Source: Paenibacillus alkalitolerans
GTDB taxonomy: Bacteria > Bacillota > Bacilli > Paenibacillales > YIM-B00363
Assembly (NCBI RefSeq): GCF_016482785.1
Contig: NZ_JAEMXM010000001.1
Span: forward strand, 310,001-374,000
Reading direction: 5' to 3'
DNA: 64,000 bases
Positions 1 through 9,807 of the stretch are shown here, one piece after another. The position numbers and the translations under genes are program-made. A model generated the notes under the pieces. That model searched no databases. It saw nothing but the letters and a program-made list of their open reading frames with translations, and was not told the DNA's origin. Within the stretch, counting starts at the first letter, position 1. Each line of letters starts with the position of its first letter.

Positions 1-20
1 TTTACACGGAGGGGGGAGAA

Positions 21-65
21 GGGGGCGTTGCCCTGGGACCCATAAAATTAGCCCAACGGCCCCCC
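21..65. terminator. GC-rich hairpin at the left edge
   Basis: A left arm GGGGGCGTTG at 21-30 can pair with CAACGGCCCCC at 54-64 with one bulged base. A T-poor tail follows, so it may be a factor-independent terminator of a gene outside the window or just a structured leader. Seen in sequence only. Confidence 0.3.
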
Positions 66-132
66 TTGTACTAGTGGAATAAAAAATATAATATACAAAG
101 TGGTAGCGACAACGAAGAAAGGAAATAATTGT

Positions 133-537
133 ATGGAGAGGACTAAGGTAATGAGCAAAAAAGCAGCTGTAGTTATGTTAGTATTAACTGCTATTCTTCT
201 ACTACCCAGCAATGGTGCATTTGCGCTTGACGATGGTGTAACACGTTCATATGCTGTTGGGAGAATGGACCAGATAGGTTTATTTGAAAGTATCACGGGG
301 GGATACATGTATTCAACTGTTCCAAGTGTAAGTTCAGGCTGGTCTTCAACAAATTATAAGCGCTTCATCCAAAAGGGAATGTGGGTAACCATTAACGGCG
401 ATCCTCAAGATAGTTGGATTGAAAGCGAATACCGGGAGGGTGCGAATTATAATTACGAATATATGAAGGGTTTTTATATGGCTCACAATGCTGCAGGCTC
501 GGACGGTTGGTACCGAGAAGGCTTTGTCCTAAAATAA
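133..537 (+). CDS. Small secreted protein of unknown function
   Basis: A 134-residue ORF with a clear Sec signal peptide. After MERTKV comes a basic stretch (MSKK), a hydrophobic core (AAVVMLVLTAILLL) and a likely cleavage site at GAFA|LDD. I prefer the ATG at 133 because AGAAAGGA lies about 10 nt upstream; an in-frame GTG at 100 lacks a comparable site. The mature part (about 100 residues) is rich in Tyr, Trp, Ser and Gly and has no cysteine pair or motif that I recognise. It resembles short exported proteins of Bacillales in general shape only. It stands alone, with no co-directional neighbour. Function unknown. Confidence 0.6.
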   Translation: MERTKVMSKKAAVVMLVLTAILLLPSNGAFALDDGVTRSYAVGRMDQIGLFESITGGYMYSTVPSVSSGWSSTNYKRFIQKGMWVTINGDPQDSWIESEYREGANYNYEYMKGFYMAHNAAGSDGWYREGFVLK

Positions 538-542
538 ATGAA

Positions 543-562
543 GACGGAGAGCCAACTCCGTC
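543..562 (+). terminator. Hairpin just after the small secreted protein
   Basis: GACGGAG (543-549) pairs perfectly with CTCCGTC (556-562) around a 6-nt loop, starting 5 nt after the stop codon. There is no U-run, so it is a weak terminator candidate or an mRNA 3' stabilising stem. Confidence 0.35.
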
Positions 563-836
563 GTGGACAACTGGTTCGACCAACGAATTCCCTTTACCTA
601 AGTCAATACCGAATCAGCAAAACCCGCGTCTCACTTGCCGTTGGATTTTTGCTGTTTAATAAGGTCGGATGTTAAGAGCCTCAACATGATCCTAAGTAGG
701 GATTATTATTAGAAAAACTAAGATCAATTTTTCACGTTGACTAAAAGAGTTAGTGACCTATATAAAAAATTGACACCCGACTCAATGCTGCATAAAACTT
801 CCCGTGTTAAAAATGTATGTTCCATTATCGACAAAA

Positions 837-877
837 GGGTCAAGTTCTTGTCGTTTAACGGGTCAAGTTCTTGTCGT
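837..877 (+). repeat. 18-bp direct repeat, two copies
   Basis: GGGTCAAGTTCTTGTCGT occurs at 837-854 and again at 860-877, a 23-bp period. Tandem words of this kind are typical of transposase-binding arrays at the ends of Tn7/Tn5053-like elements, but no transposase is present here, so the assignment is tentative. Confidence 0.6.
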
Positions 878-931
878 CCGACAACAGTGTGTAAAATATT
901 ACCATAATTATCGGTGTTCAGTTTGAGTCCG

Positions 932-993
932 ATAATATATATTATGTAAACAAATATAAATATTATCGGTCGTACCCGTGAATTATGTTCTCT
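932..993 (+). repeat. About 61-bp dispersed repeat, copy 1
   Basis: This block, containing TATATATTATGTAAAC and CGTACCCGTGAATTATGT, matches 9808-9868 in the same orientation with only scattered differences. The two copies flank the first polysaccharide operon as direct repeats. They are probably ends of related mobile elements; no terminal transposase remains. Confidence 0.65.
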
Positions 994-1029
994 GTCAATC
1001 GCTGTTATCGTGCCGACCCTGTAAATTAT

Positions 1030-1080
1030 GTATCGGTTAATAGAAATAAAGAACGTCCCATAATTTTAGTTATGGGACGT
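1030..1080 (+). repeat. Dispersed hairpin repeat, copy 1
   Basis: The segment contains a perfect 11-bp stem, ACGTCCCATAA (1053-1063) and TTATGGGACGT (1070-1080), with a 6-nt loop. The same segment recurs at 32003-32051 with a few changes that weaken the stem there. It could be a terminator carried near the end of a transposable element. Confidence 0.6.
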
Positions 1081-1278
1081 AACAGTGTATTTCCTAAGCT
1101 ACTTTTAGAAAGTTTAGGTTTATTCCTTTTCTATAAAATGCATATCACGGTCTCATGAAACTAGAGTCAAAATTTCGTTGTTCATCGCTCACTAGTTGTT
1201 GGTATATTCCTGAATAACCGCGTCGGTCCGCATTATATCACAGCAGTTAATTTATCTATTTATGGGACAGCCCCTTCC

Positions 1279-2652
1279 TTACTCATTTTGTTCGTGCTCT
1301 AACACCTTGCGTTGATTCGACGCCTTCGGAGGCGCCGCTTCGATCACAGGCTCGGCTTCGCCCGCTTCGATCATTCGTTTGATGAGCCTTTCACGCAGAC
1401 GGTCGGCCGTTTCGCGATGGGATTCAAAGCCGACTAAATTTATCAACTCATACGGATCCGCGTGTAAATCGTATAAAAACTCCTCCACATAACGCTCAGA
1501 GGCCGCATCCCGGGTCGGATGCTTATCCGGCGCCGACACCGAATACTTCCACCGCTTCGTGCGGATCGCGCGGCCGACCTGCGACTCGCTGATTTGTACA
1601 AAGACGTCGTCTGGCCAGTCGACGGACTCCCGCTTCACGAGCGGGACGATGGAGCGTCCCTGCATATGGCCGGGGATTTCAATTCCCGCGGCGTCGAGCA
1701 GGGTCGGTACGAAGTCGACCAGGCTGACCAACTCGCGAACAGTGCCCCCGCCCGTAAAACACGAGCCATACAAAGCTGTCGGCACGCGGATGGAGCTATC
1801 ATGGCACGACCGCTTATACTCCCCATTCCTCGTCTTGAAGTGGGAACCGTGATCCGATGTAAACAGGATGATCGTCTCCTCCTTCAAGTCAAGGCTCTTC
1901 AATGCGTCGGTCACCCGGCCGAGCGCTTCGTCCAGCCGCTTCACCATCCCGTAATAGCCGCCAAGCTGCTGGTGAGCCGTACCTCCGAGCGCCGCCATAT
2001 CCGGCGGCACCCAACGGGAGGTGTACGCGTCACGGTATACATCCGGCGCCGGATAATCATCGCGCCGATTCTGGTGATGCGGCTCTAAATAAGATAAAAA
2101 TAGAAAGAACGGTCGGTCCTTGCGTTCGTCAATATAGCGAATCGCCGCATCCGTCATGGCATCGACCCTGTACCCCGGCAGCTTGACGAATTCATTATCA
2201 TTGTTGTAAAGCACAGTATTATAGGCGTCAGAAGTATGCTCCAGCGCATCCGCCGCGAGCCAGTACTTGTAACCTCCGCGCAGATGCTCAGGCACCGGCT
2301 CCGTTCGGGTCACCGCCAGATGCCATTTTCCAATATACCCGGTTTCATATCCCGCTTCGTTGAAATATTGCGCAATCGTCGGCAAGTCCTGCCGCAATGG
2401 AATCCCGTTCGTAAAACAGCCGGTTTTTGTCGCGTACAAGCCGGTTTGCAGGCACGACCTTGCCGGTCCGCACACCGGCTGACAGGTGAACGCATACTCA
2501 AGATGTGTTCCATAGCGCGCGAGCATGTCAAAATTCGGCGTAAGCCCGAGAGGGTTGCCATGGATGCCTGTCGTATCCCAACGCTGTTGATCCGTAAAAA
2601 ACACAATCACATTCGGCTGCTTCCTGCTCTGCTTAACAGCTGCACCGGTCAT
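1279..2652 (-). CDS. Type I (formylglycine) sulfatase
   Basis: This predicted arylsulfatase-superfamily enzyme hydrolyses sulfate esters, probably on a sulfated polysaccharide or oligosaccharide. From the ATG start, the metal-binding DQQ lies near residue 21 and the catalytic motif C-G-P-A-R begins at Cys61. That Cys would be converted to formylglycine by an anaerobic-type or FGE maturase, neither of which is in this window. Downstream are the GKWHL motif and the metal site TSDHG. About 457 residues is normal for the family. I chose ATG 2652 because AGAGGAG lies 8 nt upstream; the GTG nine bases earlier overlaps that site. There is no signal peptide, so it should act on imported oligosaccharide. 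It sits 13 bp after the GH106-like gene, as the last gene of the operon. Confidence 0.9.
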   Translation of the reverse strand: MTGAAVKQSRKQPNVIVFFTDQQRWDTTGIHGNPLGLTPNFDMLARYGTHLEYAFTCQPVCGPARSCLQTGLYATKTGCFTNGIPLRQDLPTIAQYFNEAGYETGYIGKWHLAVTRTEPVPEHLRGGYKYWLAADALEHTSDAYNTVLYNNDNEFVKLPGYRVDAMTDAAIRYIDERKDRPFFLFLSYLEPHHQNRRDDYPAPDVYRDAYTSRWVPPDMAALGGTAHQQLGGYYGMVKRLDEALGRVTDALKSLDLKEETIILFTSDHGSHFKTRNGEYKRSCHDSSIRVPTALYGSCFTGGGTVRELVSLVDFVPTLLDAAGIEIPGHMQGRSIVPLVKRESVDWPDDVFVQISESQVGRAIRTKRWKYSVSAPDKHPTRDAASERYVEEFLYDLHADPYELINLVGFESHRETADRLRERLIKRMIEAGEAEPVIEAAPPKASNQRKVLEHEQNE

Positions 2653-2665
2653 GTACTTCACTCCT

Positions 2666-5600
2666 CTAAATGTCTTTTAGCACATGCGCCTCATAGTCGA
2701 ACCATTTTCCTTCGAGCAATCCGATCAAGGTATTCGTGACTCGCACCTCAATCCGATTGGCACCTTTCGTGAGCAAGTCGGTCCTGCCCTCCCACACGTA
2801 TGGGGTCCAGGGACGCACGCCTAACGAATGCCCGTTCACAAGCACCTCAGCACAATCGTGAAAATTCGCATCCCAATCCCGGAAAACCAGCCGGAACGTA
2901 TCGGTATCCGGAATGTCGGACAACGTGATGTTTCTCCGGAATGCAATCGTGCCCGCGTAATACGGGAGCCCCTCGTACGGCCCGTTTTGCAATAGCCCTT
3001 CTCTGGGAACTGGTACGATGGCAGGGCCGTCGTTCTTGCCAGCCGTTGTGCGAACGCCGAAATCCCCGATCAAATACAAGGCATCCACAACTCCGTCCCA
3101 ATCGTTCGCGATCGTTACTTCGATGGAAAGCGTGTTTTCCCCTGCCTTCAACATAAGTGCAACATCGGTGACCTGGTTGGAATTATCGTATATGAATCTC
3201 CAATTGAAATCCTCTTCTACGATCTTATTTCCGTTTAAGCGGATGACATAGTCACCGCTGATGGCTCCGCTGTCTTTCAGCAGCAGACAAGCTTCTGGAA
3301 GGTATTCCACGTGAAACCGCTTCGTGTATCGGCAGCGTATCGGATATTTTACTTCCTTCTTCTTTGGCGTTCCGAAGATTTGTTGGAACCGGAGCGGCAG
3401 CAGCAGATGCTCGTCCGCGATCTCCTCCGCTTGGTCGATAAAGGGCTTCACTTGAACCTGCATCGCCTCTTCAGGCTGTCCTTCCCTCAAATCCATCTCA
3501 AGCTCGAAGGAATCGATCCGTACCGCATTCTCGCCCAACATTTCCATCTCCCACCGGCCGTCCGCCGCAAGCTCCCATTCGTAGGGTTCGGCGGAAACCG
3601 AGTTCGCGACGAACTCATGACCACCATTGACTCTTTCGATGATGAAGGCATGAGAGGCATAGGGAGCAAAATGTACCGGCACCCGCCATACCGCCCCGTC
3701 CCGCATAAGTGTTACCGGCTCGGCCAATCCGCTCTCAAGGTTCAGCCTGACGATTCTCACACCGTCCTCAGCCGTGTCGCAAGACAGCAATCCTTCATGC
3801 TCGCCGCCCTCTTGATTCGCAATAAAGATGAGGCTTGAATCCTCGGACAACCGGCGCCGATGAACGATAAAACTCTTCGAACCGTCCGGAACCTCAAACT
3901 TCACCTCATCCGGGGCATGTCGGTCCAAAATTGAAAGCAAAAGATCAAGTGCCTCTGCCCCCATCGGGAGGAAATAGGCATTTCTCTCCCCTTTTCTCCA
4001 CGGTTTTGCAGGAACCGTGACCTCCTCGTTCCAATAAGACGCCAAACTGGATTCTTCGACGCCAAAGACGGAAAACAGTTCTCCCCCTGCGTATTCTTCG
4101 GTATCGATTCGCTCGTATGGCAAAAGTCCGCAAGCGATCACCGTGCCGCCCTGATCAAGAAACTTCTTTATTTGTCTCCGCGCTCCTTGCTCCAAGCTCG
4201 TCATCGGAGGCAAAATCAGCACCGAATAAGCGGCGTTCCCGATCCGTATCACGCCGTCCGCGACCTCGGCTTCCGCTAACAGCTCGGCGTCGAGGGGGTC
4301 GTAATCCTTGCCCGCGAACACAATTTCCTTACAAATCCGCAGCCAGTCATGCTTGATCTTCTCGAGCTTCCGTTTCTCTTGCTCATCGGAGCCGCAGTAA
4401 CCGAACCGATGGAACGGATTACCCATGAACGACCAGATCGTTGTCGTCGGATCAAGCACCGCGATCAAACGCTCCGGCGTCCCCTGACTCGTCACATAGC
4501 TGATCCGCTTGACGTAATCCGATAAATGACGGAAATGCCGCCAGTACGGATTTTGCAAAAATTGAGAAGGAGGCGCATCATGCTTCGTCAGTCCATCCAC
4601 AGTGTAAAAGAATGCATGAAAATTAAAGAAGTTAATGCCCATCGCAGCCATTCGGTCGATCATCCACTTCGCATCCTGCAGGGTCATGGACCAACCGACG
4701 CTATGGAAGCATTCTATAAGTGCACGTTCCCGTCCCAACTGATGGCTTAGCGCACTGACGGATTTCGGGTTAGAACGGTAACTAAGGAAATACCGGTTCA
4801 TGATCCAGTCCAGCGTTCGCCCGAGCTTGTCATGGGCACTGTCTCCGCCCGGAACATGGCTGTACAGTTGCGTCGTCATCCGGACCGAAGGCACTTCAGC
4901 AACGTATTGAAGCTGATATTTCTCGCACCAGTCATGGATTTGCTTATGATAGGTTTGTCTGATGAGCAAATGAATGGCTTGAAAGTAGTGGTATCGGATT
5001 TTTGCCGTTTCTTCTCCGATATTGAACAAAAGGGCCGGCAGACAGCTTTTCAAATCATAGCCGAAGGTCGACTCGAAAAACTTGGGAAGGCGCGGCGACC
5101 ACGGCAACTTGCCGAGCAGCCCGGTTTCGTCCGTAAACATGCCCTTCACCGTCTTACCGAAATACTCCCCAATTGCTTTTGCATATCGCTCGTGAGTCAT
5201 TTCTATAAACGTCTTTATGGCCTCGGCATGACACGGATCAACGAATGTCCCGTAATACTTAAAATCATTAACTTCCGCCTCGAGGAAAAAGTGGAGCTCC
5301 CACTCCCCGCGCGGCGGCGTCCAATGCAGTTTTTTCACGGTCCGGTAGGTGAAGAAACGTTTCTGGTTATAGGCAGTTAACCCTGTCTTTTGGAACACAG
5401 GCTCCGATTGAAAGTTCCCGATAGACTCGCTGACATCGATGCTTTGATCCCAACACCTTTCCCCCGTTTCCGCGTCGAGGGGAACGGCCCTCGCGTATAA
5501 AATCCGTGCCCAGGGAAGCTCCATATCGCTTGTCTTTCCGTCCTGCACTTTTTCCGTCACATGCGCCAAGGTGTAGTGCTTCGCCTCCGGATGCGTGAGC

Positions 5601-5929
5601 ACGACCTCTCCGCCGGCGATCCCGCTCGGGTACGGATATTCATCGTACAGCCATACCTCAAGACCAAGCTCTCCCGCCGTTTCTATGGAAAGCTTTACCT
5701 TCCGAAACCATACTTCCGATAGGTACGGAATTTTCATTCCTTGTCTTGGGCAGATAAAAAATCCGCCGATCCCCTGCTCCGCCATCGACCGAATTTGCGA
5801 AATGATCTCCCCGTCGTCCATCTCGCCGTTCCAAAACCAGAAAGGATGAATCCCAAATTGAGGCTGCGGCTGCTCAAACGCTTTCAAATCGAACAACGGG
5901 TACCCACTCCAATCCGTAGTAGTTTTCAT
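2666..5929 (-). CDS. Large glycoside hydrolase, GH106-like (alpha-L-rhamnosidase type)
   Basis: A 1087-residue cytoplasmic protein. The N-terminal part (about 20-130) has the pattern of TIM-barrel rhamnosidase-like enzymes: a WFWNG motif, a segment on moving the acceptor (EQGIGGFFICPRQG), then LYDEYPYPSG with candidate acidic residues. The C-terminal third is beta-sandwich, with a galactose-binding-like module near 990-1080 (FRDWDANFHDCAEVLVNGHSLG) as in GH2/GH106 proteins. No signal peptide is visible, so it should work on imported oligosaccharides. It lies between the solute-binding protein and the sulfatase, consistent with stepwise breakdown of a sulfated, rhamnose-containing glycan such as ulvan. 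That substrate is inference; family membership is judged from motifs and size only. Confidence 0.65.
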   Translation of the reverse strand: MKTTTDWSGYPLFDLKAFEQPQPQFGIHPFWFWNGEMDDGEIISQIRSMAEQGIGGFFICPRQGMKIPYLSEVWFRKVKLSIETAGELGLEVWLYDEYPYPSGIAGGEVVLTHPEAKHYTLAHVTEKVQDGKTSDMELPWARILYARAVPLDAETGERCWDQSIDVSESIGNFQSEPVFQKTGLTAYNQKRFFTYRTVKKLHWTPPRGEWELHFFLEAEVNDFKYYGTFVDPCHAEAIKTFIEMTHERYAKAIGEYFGKTVKGMFTDETGLLGKLPWSPRLPKFFESTFGYDLKSCLPALLFNIGEETAKIRYHYFQAIHLLIRQTYHKQIHDWCEKYQLQYVAEVPSVRMTTQLYSHVPGGDSAHDKLGRTLDWIMNRYFLSYRSNPKSVSALSHQLGRERALIECFHSVGWSMTLQDAKWMIDRMAAMGINFFNFHAFFYTVDGLTKHDAPPSQFLQNPYWRHFRHLSDYVKRISYVTSQGTPERLIAVLDPTTTIWSFMGNPFHRFGYCGSDEQEKRKLEKIKHDWLRICKEIVFAGKDYDPLDAELLAEAEVADGVIRIGNAAYSVLILPPMTSLEQGARRQIKKFLDQGGTVIACGLLPYERIDTEEYAGGELFSVFGVEESSLASYWNEEVTVPAKPWRKGERNAYFLPMGAEALDLLLSILDRHAPDEVKFEVPDGSKSFIVHRRRLSEDSSLIFIANQEGGEHEGLLSCDTAEDGVRIVRLNLESGLAEPVTLMRDGAVWRVPVHFAPYASHAFIIERVNGGHEFVANSVSAEPYEWELAADGRWEMEMLGENAVRIDSFELEMDLREGQPEEAMQVQVKPFIDQAEEIADEHLLLPLRFQQIFGTPKKKEVKYPIRCRYTKRFHVEYLPEACLLLKDSGAISGDYVIRLNGNKIVEEDFNWRFIYDNSNQVTDVALMLKAGENTLSIEVTIANDWDGVVDALYLIGDFGVRTTAGKNDGPAIVPVPREGLLQNGPYEGLPYYAGTIAFRRNITLSDIPDTDTFRLVFRDWDANFHDCAEVLVNGHSLGVRPWTPYVWEGRTDLLTKGANRIEVRVTNTLIGLLEGKWFDYEAHVLKDI

Positions 5930-6095
5930 TATAAAAGGAATACGAACTATAAAGTGGTTCCATCTCCCTTATGAACAGACTATCCCCCTATCCGGGCGAC
6001 CGAACCGGCACGCATGCCGATGCGGTAACGGCGGGCGGCTTTCGCCAGGATCATCGATTCTTCCCGCCGACCGCCGATAACTCACTTTGCTCGTT

Positions 6096-7694
6096 TTATC
6101 GATGCGCTTGCGTCTTCGCGTACCATTCTTGGACGCGTTCCGTTACTTGATCGCCTCCGGCTTGATACCAACGTTCGACGAACTCGTCGAACTTGTCGAT
6201 CGGCCATTCGCCGATGACGATCTTCGTCAAATACTCTTGGAACAACTTATGCGACTGAATGTCCGGGAAGCCTTCATACACCGTGCTGGGCAGACCGTCC
6301 CCCGCGATTCTCTTCGCATCTGCGGTGCTGACGGCGAAGATGTCACGTACCATCTGCTGCATATCCTCCGGAACCGTCTGGTCGATGCGATCTTCCATAT
6401 CTTCCTTCGTCGTAAAGTTTCGCATGCCGAGCGCGATCGGTTTGTCTTCTGCCGGCGGCAGCAGCTTTTTCTTCCCGTCGATAACCTCGTGCTGCACGCC
6501 TTCGATACCGAAGCGTACGAATTCTATATTCTCCGGGTTAAAGAAGAAATCGAGCAGCTTCAACGCATAAGGCGCTTTATCCTCAGACGCCTTCAGAATG
6601 ATCCATTCCGGTTCGCCCATGCTCTTCTGGGTTACGAACCCTTCGAAGCCTTCCGCCTTCGGCAGCGGCATGCCCGATATATATGCATCCGGCGCGCCTT
6701 GCCGCATGGCTGTAAATCGGTTAGGCAAGTGTGCCGGCAAGTGGTACCAACTGCCGACAAGGTTGTTGTTGATCTTCGCGGTCCATACGTCGCCTTTATT
6801 CAGGAACGTCTCGTTATCCAACAGCTTCTCCGCGTATAAATCGCGGATGAAGGCGATCGCGGCCTTCATATTATCGGTTACGCCGGCGTATTGGATCTCT
6901 CCTTCGTAGATGTCCCATTCCGGATACCCTTCCCACATGGCGACGCCATACATAGCGAACAGGTGGTCCATCCAACGACCGAACTCGCGGCCTGTCGTCG
7001 GCAGTTCGTCGGCCTGCCCGTTTCCGTTGGGGTCCTGGTCGCGGAACGCGCGAAGCATCTCCTTATAGTCCTCTACTGTCTCAGGCATGTCGAGGTTCAG
7101 TTTATCCAACCAATCTTGGCGGATCAGCGGCGCGCGTTCCGGTACGAGGAACACCTTCGGTACATAATATATTTTGCCGTCTTCGGTGGCAGAACGGACG
7201 ACATCCCATGCTTCCTGAGGGATACTTTCCCAGACGTTAGGAGCGTACTTCGGCAACAGATCGTCGAGTGGCAGCGCGCCGCCCTGCTGGATCAGCGTCT
7301 GCTCCACGCCGCCGATCGGGCGAAGCATGTCCGGCAGATCGTCCGAAGCGATCATGAGGTTGATATATTCCGCAGGTTCCGAGCCAGGCGGCGTCGTAAT
7401 AAGTTCGTATTCCACGCCCGAACGCTCCGCAACGTATTGGACGTGCGGGTCGTCGCTTCCGGGGAGTGTTCCGACACCCATGTGGCTCTTAAACACTTTA
7501 ATTTTTACCGGTTCTTTAGGTTTCTCCGCTCCCGCATTCGCGCCCGCGTCCGTCCCCTTCTCCTCGACTACGCTATTCGTCGGCTCTTCTCCTCCGGACG
7601 AACCGCCCGCGCTGCAGCCGGCAATGGCGGTGAAAGCGAAAACGAAGACGAGTGCGGCGGTCGCGATCGGCCTTCTCAACCATGAAGTTTTCAT
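6096..7694 (-). CDS. LplA-type carbohydrate solute-binding lipoprotein
   Basis: A 532-residue extracellular receptor for a carbohydrate ABC importer. A lipobox ending AIAGC places the lipidated Cys at residue 27, followed by a Gly/Ser/Glu-rich linker. The central region has the family-typical segment RQDWLDKLNLDMPETVEDYKE and DPNGNGQADE, shared with the second binding protein in this window at 13.2 kb. The gene follows two permease genes, the standard LplB-YtcP-LplA order of Paenibacillus oligosaccharide importers that use a shared ATPase (MsmX-like) encoded elsewhere. Since both permeases here are broken, the importer may be non-functional or use other permeases. Confidence 0.9.
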   Translation of the reverse strand: MKTSWLRRPIATAALVFVFAFTAIAGCSAGGSSGGEEPTNSVVEEKGTDAGANAGAEKPKEPVKIKVFKSHMGVGTLPGSDDPHVQYVAERSGVEYELITTPPGSEPAEYINLMIASDDLPDMLRPIGGVEQTLIQQGGALPLDDLLPKYAPNVWESIPQEAWDVVRSATEDGKIYYVPKVFLVPERAPLIRQDWLDKLNLDMPETVEDYKEMLRAFRDQDPNGNGQADELPTTGREFGRWMDHLFAMYGVAMWEGYPEWDIYEGEIQYAGVTDNMKAAIAFIRDLYAEKLLDNETFLNKGDVWTAKINNNLVGSWYHLPAHLPNRFTAMRQGAPDAYISGMPLPKAEGFEGFVTQKSMGEPEWIILKASEDKAPYALKLLDFFFNPENIEFVRFGIEGVQHEVIDGKKKLLPPAEDKPIALGMRNFTTKEDMEDRIDQTVPEDMQQMVRDIFAVSTADAKRIAGDGLPSTVYEGFPDIQSHKLFQEYLTKIVIGEWPIDKFDEFVERWYQAGGDQVTERVQEWYAKTQAHR

Positions 7695-7759
7695 GTCATA
7701 CCCTCCTTGAAATCTCGTTTCTATTGTCTATATAAAACCGAGCTTCCCGGTTATATAGC

Positions 7760-8561
7760 TTACTCCTTCAACGACCCTAACATGGCGCCCTTCACGAAGT
7801 ACTTCTGCAAATAAGGATATACCAGAATGATCGGTACCGTGGCGAAAATAATCGTCGCCGCCTTCAGCGTCGTCGTATTAAAGTCGTAATCGCCCAAAAA
7901 CAGATTGACTGCCGCCAGCTCCTCCGGCGTCGTCAAGTAGGCGCGCAGCTTCATCTGCAGCGGCCACATCGACGAGTCCCGGATGAACAGCACCGCACGC
8001 TGGAACGTATTCCAATACCCCACCGCGTAAAACAAATTGACCGTAGCCATGACCGGCTTCGACAGCGGCAAGTAGATCTGGAACGAAATCCGGAAATCCG
8101 AGCAGCCGTCGATTCTCGCCGAGTCGTCCAATTCGCCGGGGATGCCCATGAAGAACGTTCGAATACTCCCTTACTGTCAGGAAGAAAGGGATCATCGGTG
8201 CGTTGAAAATCATCGTAACGACGATCCCGAGCATGATCTGCTTCCGGATCAAGAATTCCTTCCTGGCCAGCGGGAAGGCAGTCAGTACCGAGAATAACAT
8301 GCTGATGATTGTGCCAGCCACGGTGATATACACTGTAATGCCGAACGACTGCCATAGCTCCTGGGTTTGCAAAATATGCGTCCATGAGCCCGTCGTAAAT
8401 TCAACGGGAACTAGGAACACCTTCTTCGAATCCGCCGCGACCGGCGAGCTGAACGATACCGCCAGAAGATGCAGGAGCGGAATGATCATCGTTGTCGCAG
8501 CCGCGGACAGGAAGACGTAATTCAGCCAATTGAACGACTTTTCACCGAATGTTTGTCTCAT
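7760..8561 (-). pseudogene. YtcP/CarB-type sugar ABC permease, broken by deletion and frameshift
   Basis: The start codes for a typical second permease (MRQTFGEKSFNWLNYVFL...) up to MIPFFLTVREY. The frame then changes, and the correct continuation (IRTFFMGIPGELDDSARIDGC, containing the EAA loop) resumes in another frame at about 8165 and runs to ...KGAMLGSLKE. Compared with the intact homologue at 14900-15781, roughly 25 residues are missing at the junction, together with a frame change. The gene therefore cannot give a full-length six-helix permease. Either a real pseudogene or an assembly error; the neighbouring permease has the same kind of damage. Confidence 0.85.
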
Positions 8562-9227
8562 TTACCACAACCCCTGTTCCGATTTCCGCGCGAGGTGGTT
8601 AAATATCCACAGCAAAATAAAGCCGATGACCGATTGGAACAGACCGATCGCCGTTGTGACGCTGTATTGACCCTGCAGCACACCCGCCCGGTATACGTAA
8701 GTTTCAATAATGTCGCCCACCGAGTACGTCATTGGCGTGAGCAAGTTGTAGATCTGATCGAACCCGAGCTCAAGGAAATTGCCGATATTCAACAGGAAGA
8801 GCACCAGAATCGTCGGCGCCATGCTGGGCAGCGTAATATAAACCGTCTGCTTCCAGCGGCTTGCCCCGTGCATGACAGCCGCTTCGTACAGATTCGGATT
8901 GATGCCGGTAATATGATCGGTGCCGGGAACCCGAAGATCAATTGGTACAAGGCAATGACCGCGGTATTTCGGAGCACTTGGTAAAAATCTTGATACGTAA
9001 ACAAGTAGATGAAATTATTGAGCCCGACCCACGGACTTCCTAGAATGCCGTTAAAAATCTTATAGTCCTGAAACGCGATAACGCTTCCAAAATGCGATCC
9101 CGGGAAGAATCATGAGATACAGCATCCAGTGCTTCTTCATGTTTCGAATGTATCGATGCGCCATGCGTTCCTCCGGCTTCGCCACTGCTATAGACCTTTC
9201 CCCTTCCGCTCTTGCCGGCGTTGTCAT
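8562..9227 (-). pseudogene. LplB-type sugar ABC permease, two internal deletions
   Basis: The likely start is ATG 9227, with GGGAGG 8 nt upstream and an N-terminal extension as in LplB homologues. The frame reads through RYIRNMKKHWMLYLMILPGI, loses a short piece, and resumes in another frame at GSVIAFQDYKIFNG. It reads on to FGFPAPII and then jumps, with loss of roughly 85 residues and another frame change, to TGINPNLYEAAVMHGASRWKQ. The intact homologue at 15794-16756 shows what is missing. The C-terminal part, including the EAA-like motif, is intact. Not functional as it stands. Confidence 0.85.
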
Positions 9228-9807
9228 CTTCCCGACCTCCCTCCTCTGTTGTCATGGACATCGTACCGCCAGTGCCAAGGATATACAATCGTTACATCTT
9301 CCATCGAATGAGCAAATCCGTGGAAGCGCATAAACCCGCATGGTAACAAGGTTTTCGAGGCACTGACTGTTGGTATGGTTGGTTCCGTGACAGATCGGTT
9401 GATTGCTTTTACCAAAAAAAAGACCCGCGCGTCAGCACAGATCCGATTCGAATTGCCGATTATCTCCAACGAGTAAATTTCTTAGCGATCAAGAATGCTG
9501 CCTTCGCCCTCGGAGCCTCCATGCTGCGTCATCGCTACAAAACAGTATCAATTCAATTCTTGGCATCTCACCGGAAGCCGGCTCTTTCTCCACGATGCTC
9601 CTCCCCGCCCGCGTGGATGAATGCAAAACCGTCCCCTTTAAGATTCTGCATAAAGTCATCCCCGAATAAAACTTACGGTTTACATGAAATGGATTGGGGA
9701 AAACTGAATTATTGTACCGACCGATAACTTCCAGGGTTGCGCCCATAATCCCAGTACCGGCACGATAATTATGTAAACGACTCGATAACTCGCCAAACAG
9801 CATAACT
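9228..9807. other. Stretch without a recognised gene
   Basis: Short frames exist on both strands, for instance a plus-strand frame ending at 9669, but none has a ribosome binding site or a sequence I recognise. The upstream region of the polysaccharide operon should lie here, but I cannot identify a convincing promoter. Confidence 0.4.

Larger units (their letters stand above)
563..1278. other. Gene-free repeat region
   Basis: No convincing coding frame. It holds an 18-bp tandem repeat (837-877), a block recurring at 9.8 kb (932-993) and a hairpin block recurring at 32 kb (1030-1080). Several AT-rich ATTATGTAAA-like words recur between 900 and 1040. I read it as remnants of mobile-element ends; this is inference. 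Confidence 0.5.

Noticed and set aside
837-877. CRISPR-like array at the tandem 18-bp repeats
   Set aside because: Only two copies with a 5-bp spacer and no cas genes.
6087-7685. Long plus-strand frames opposite the first solute-binding protein
   Set aside because: Antisense shadows of a recognisable lipoprotein gene; composition typical of reverse-frame translation.
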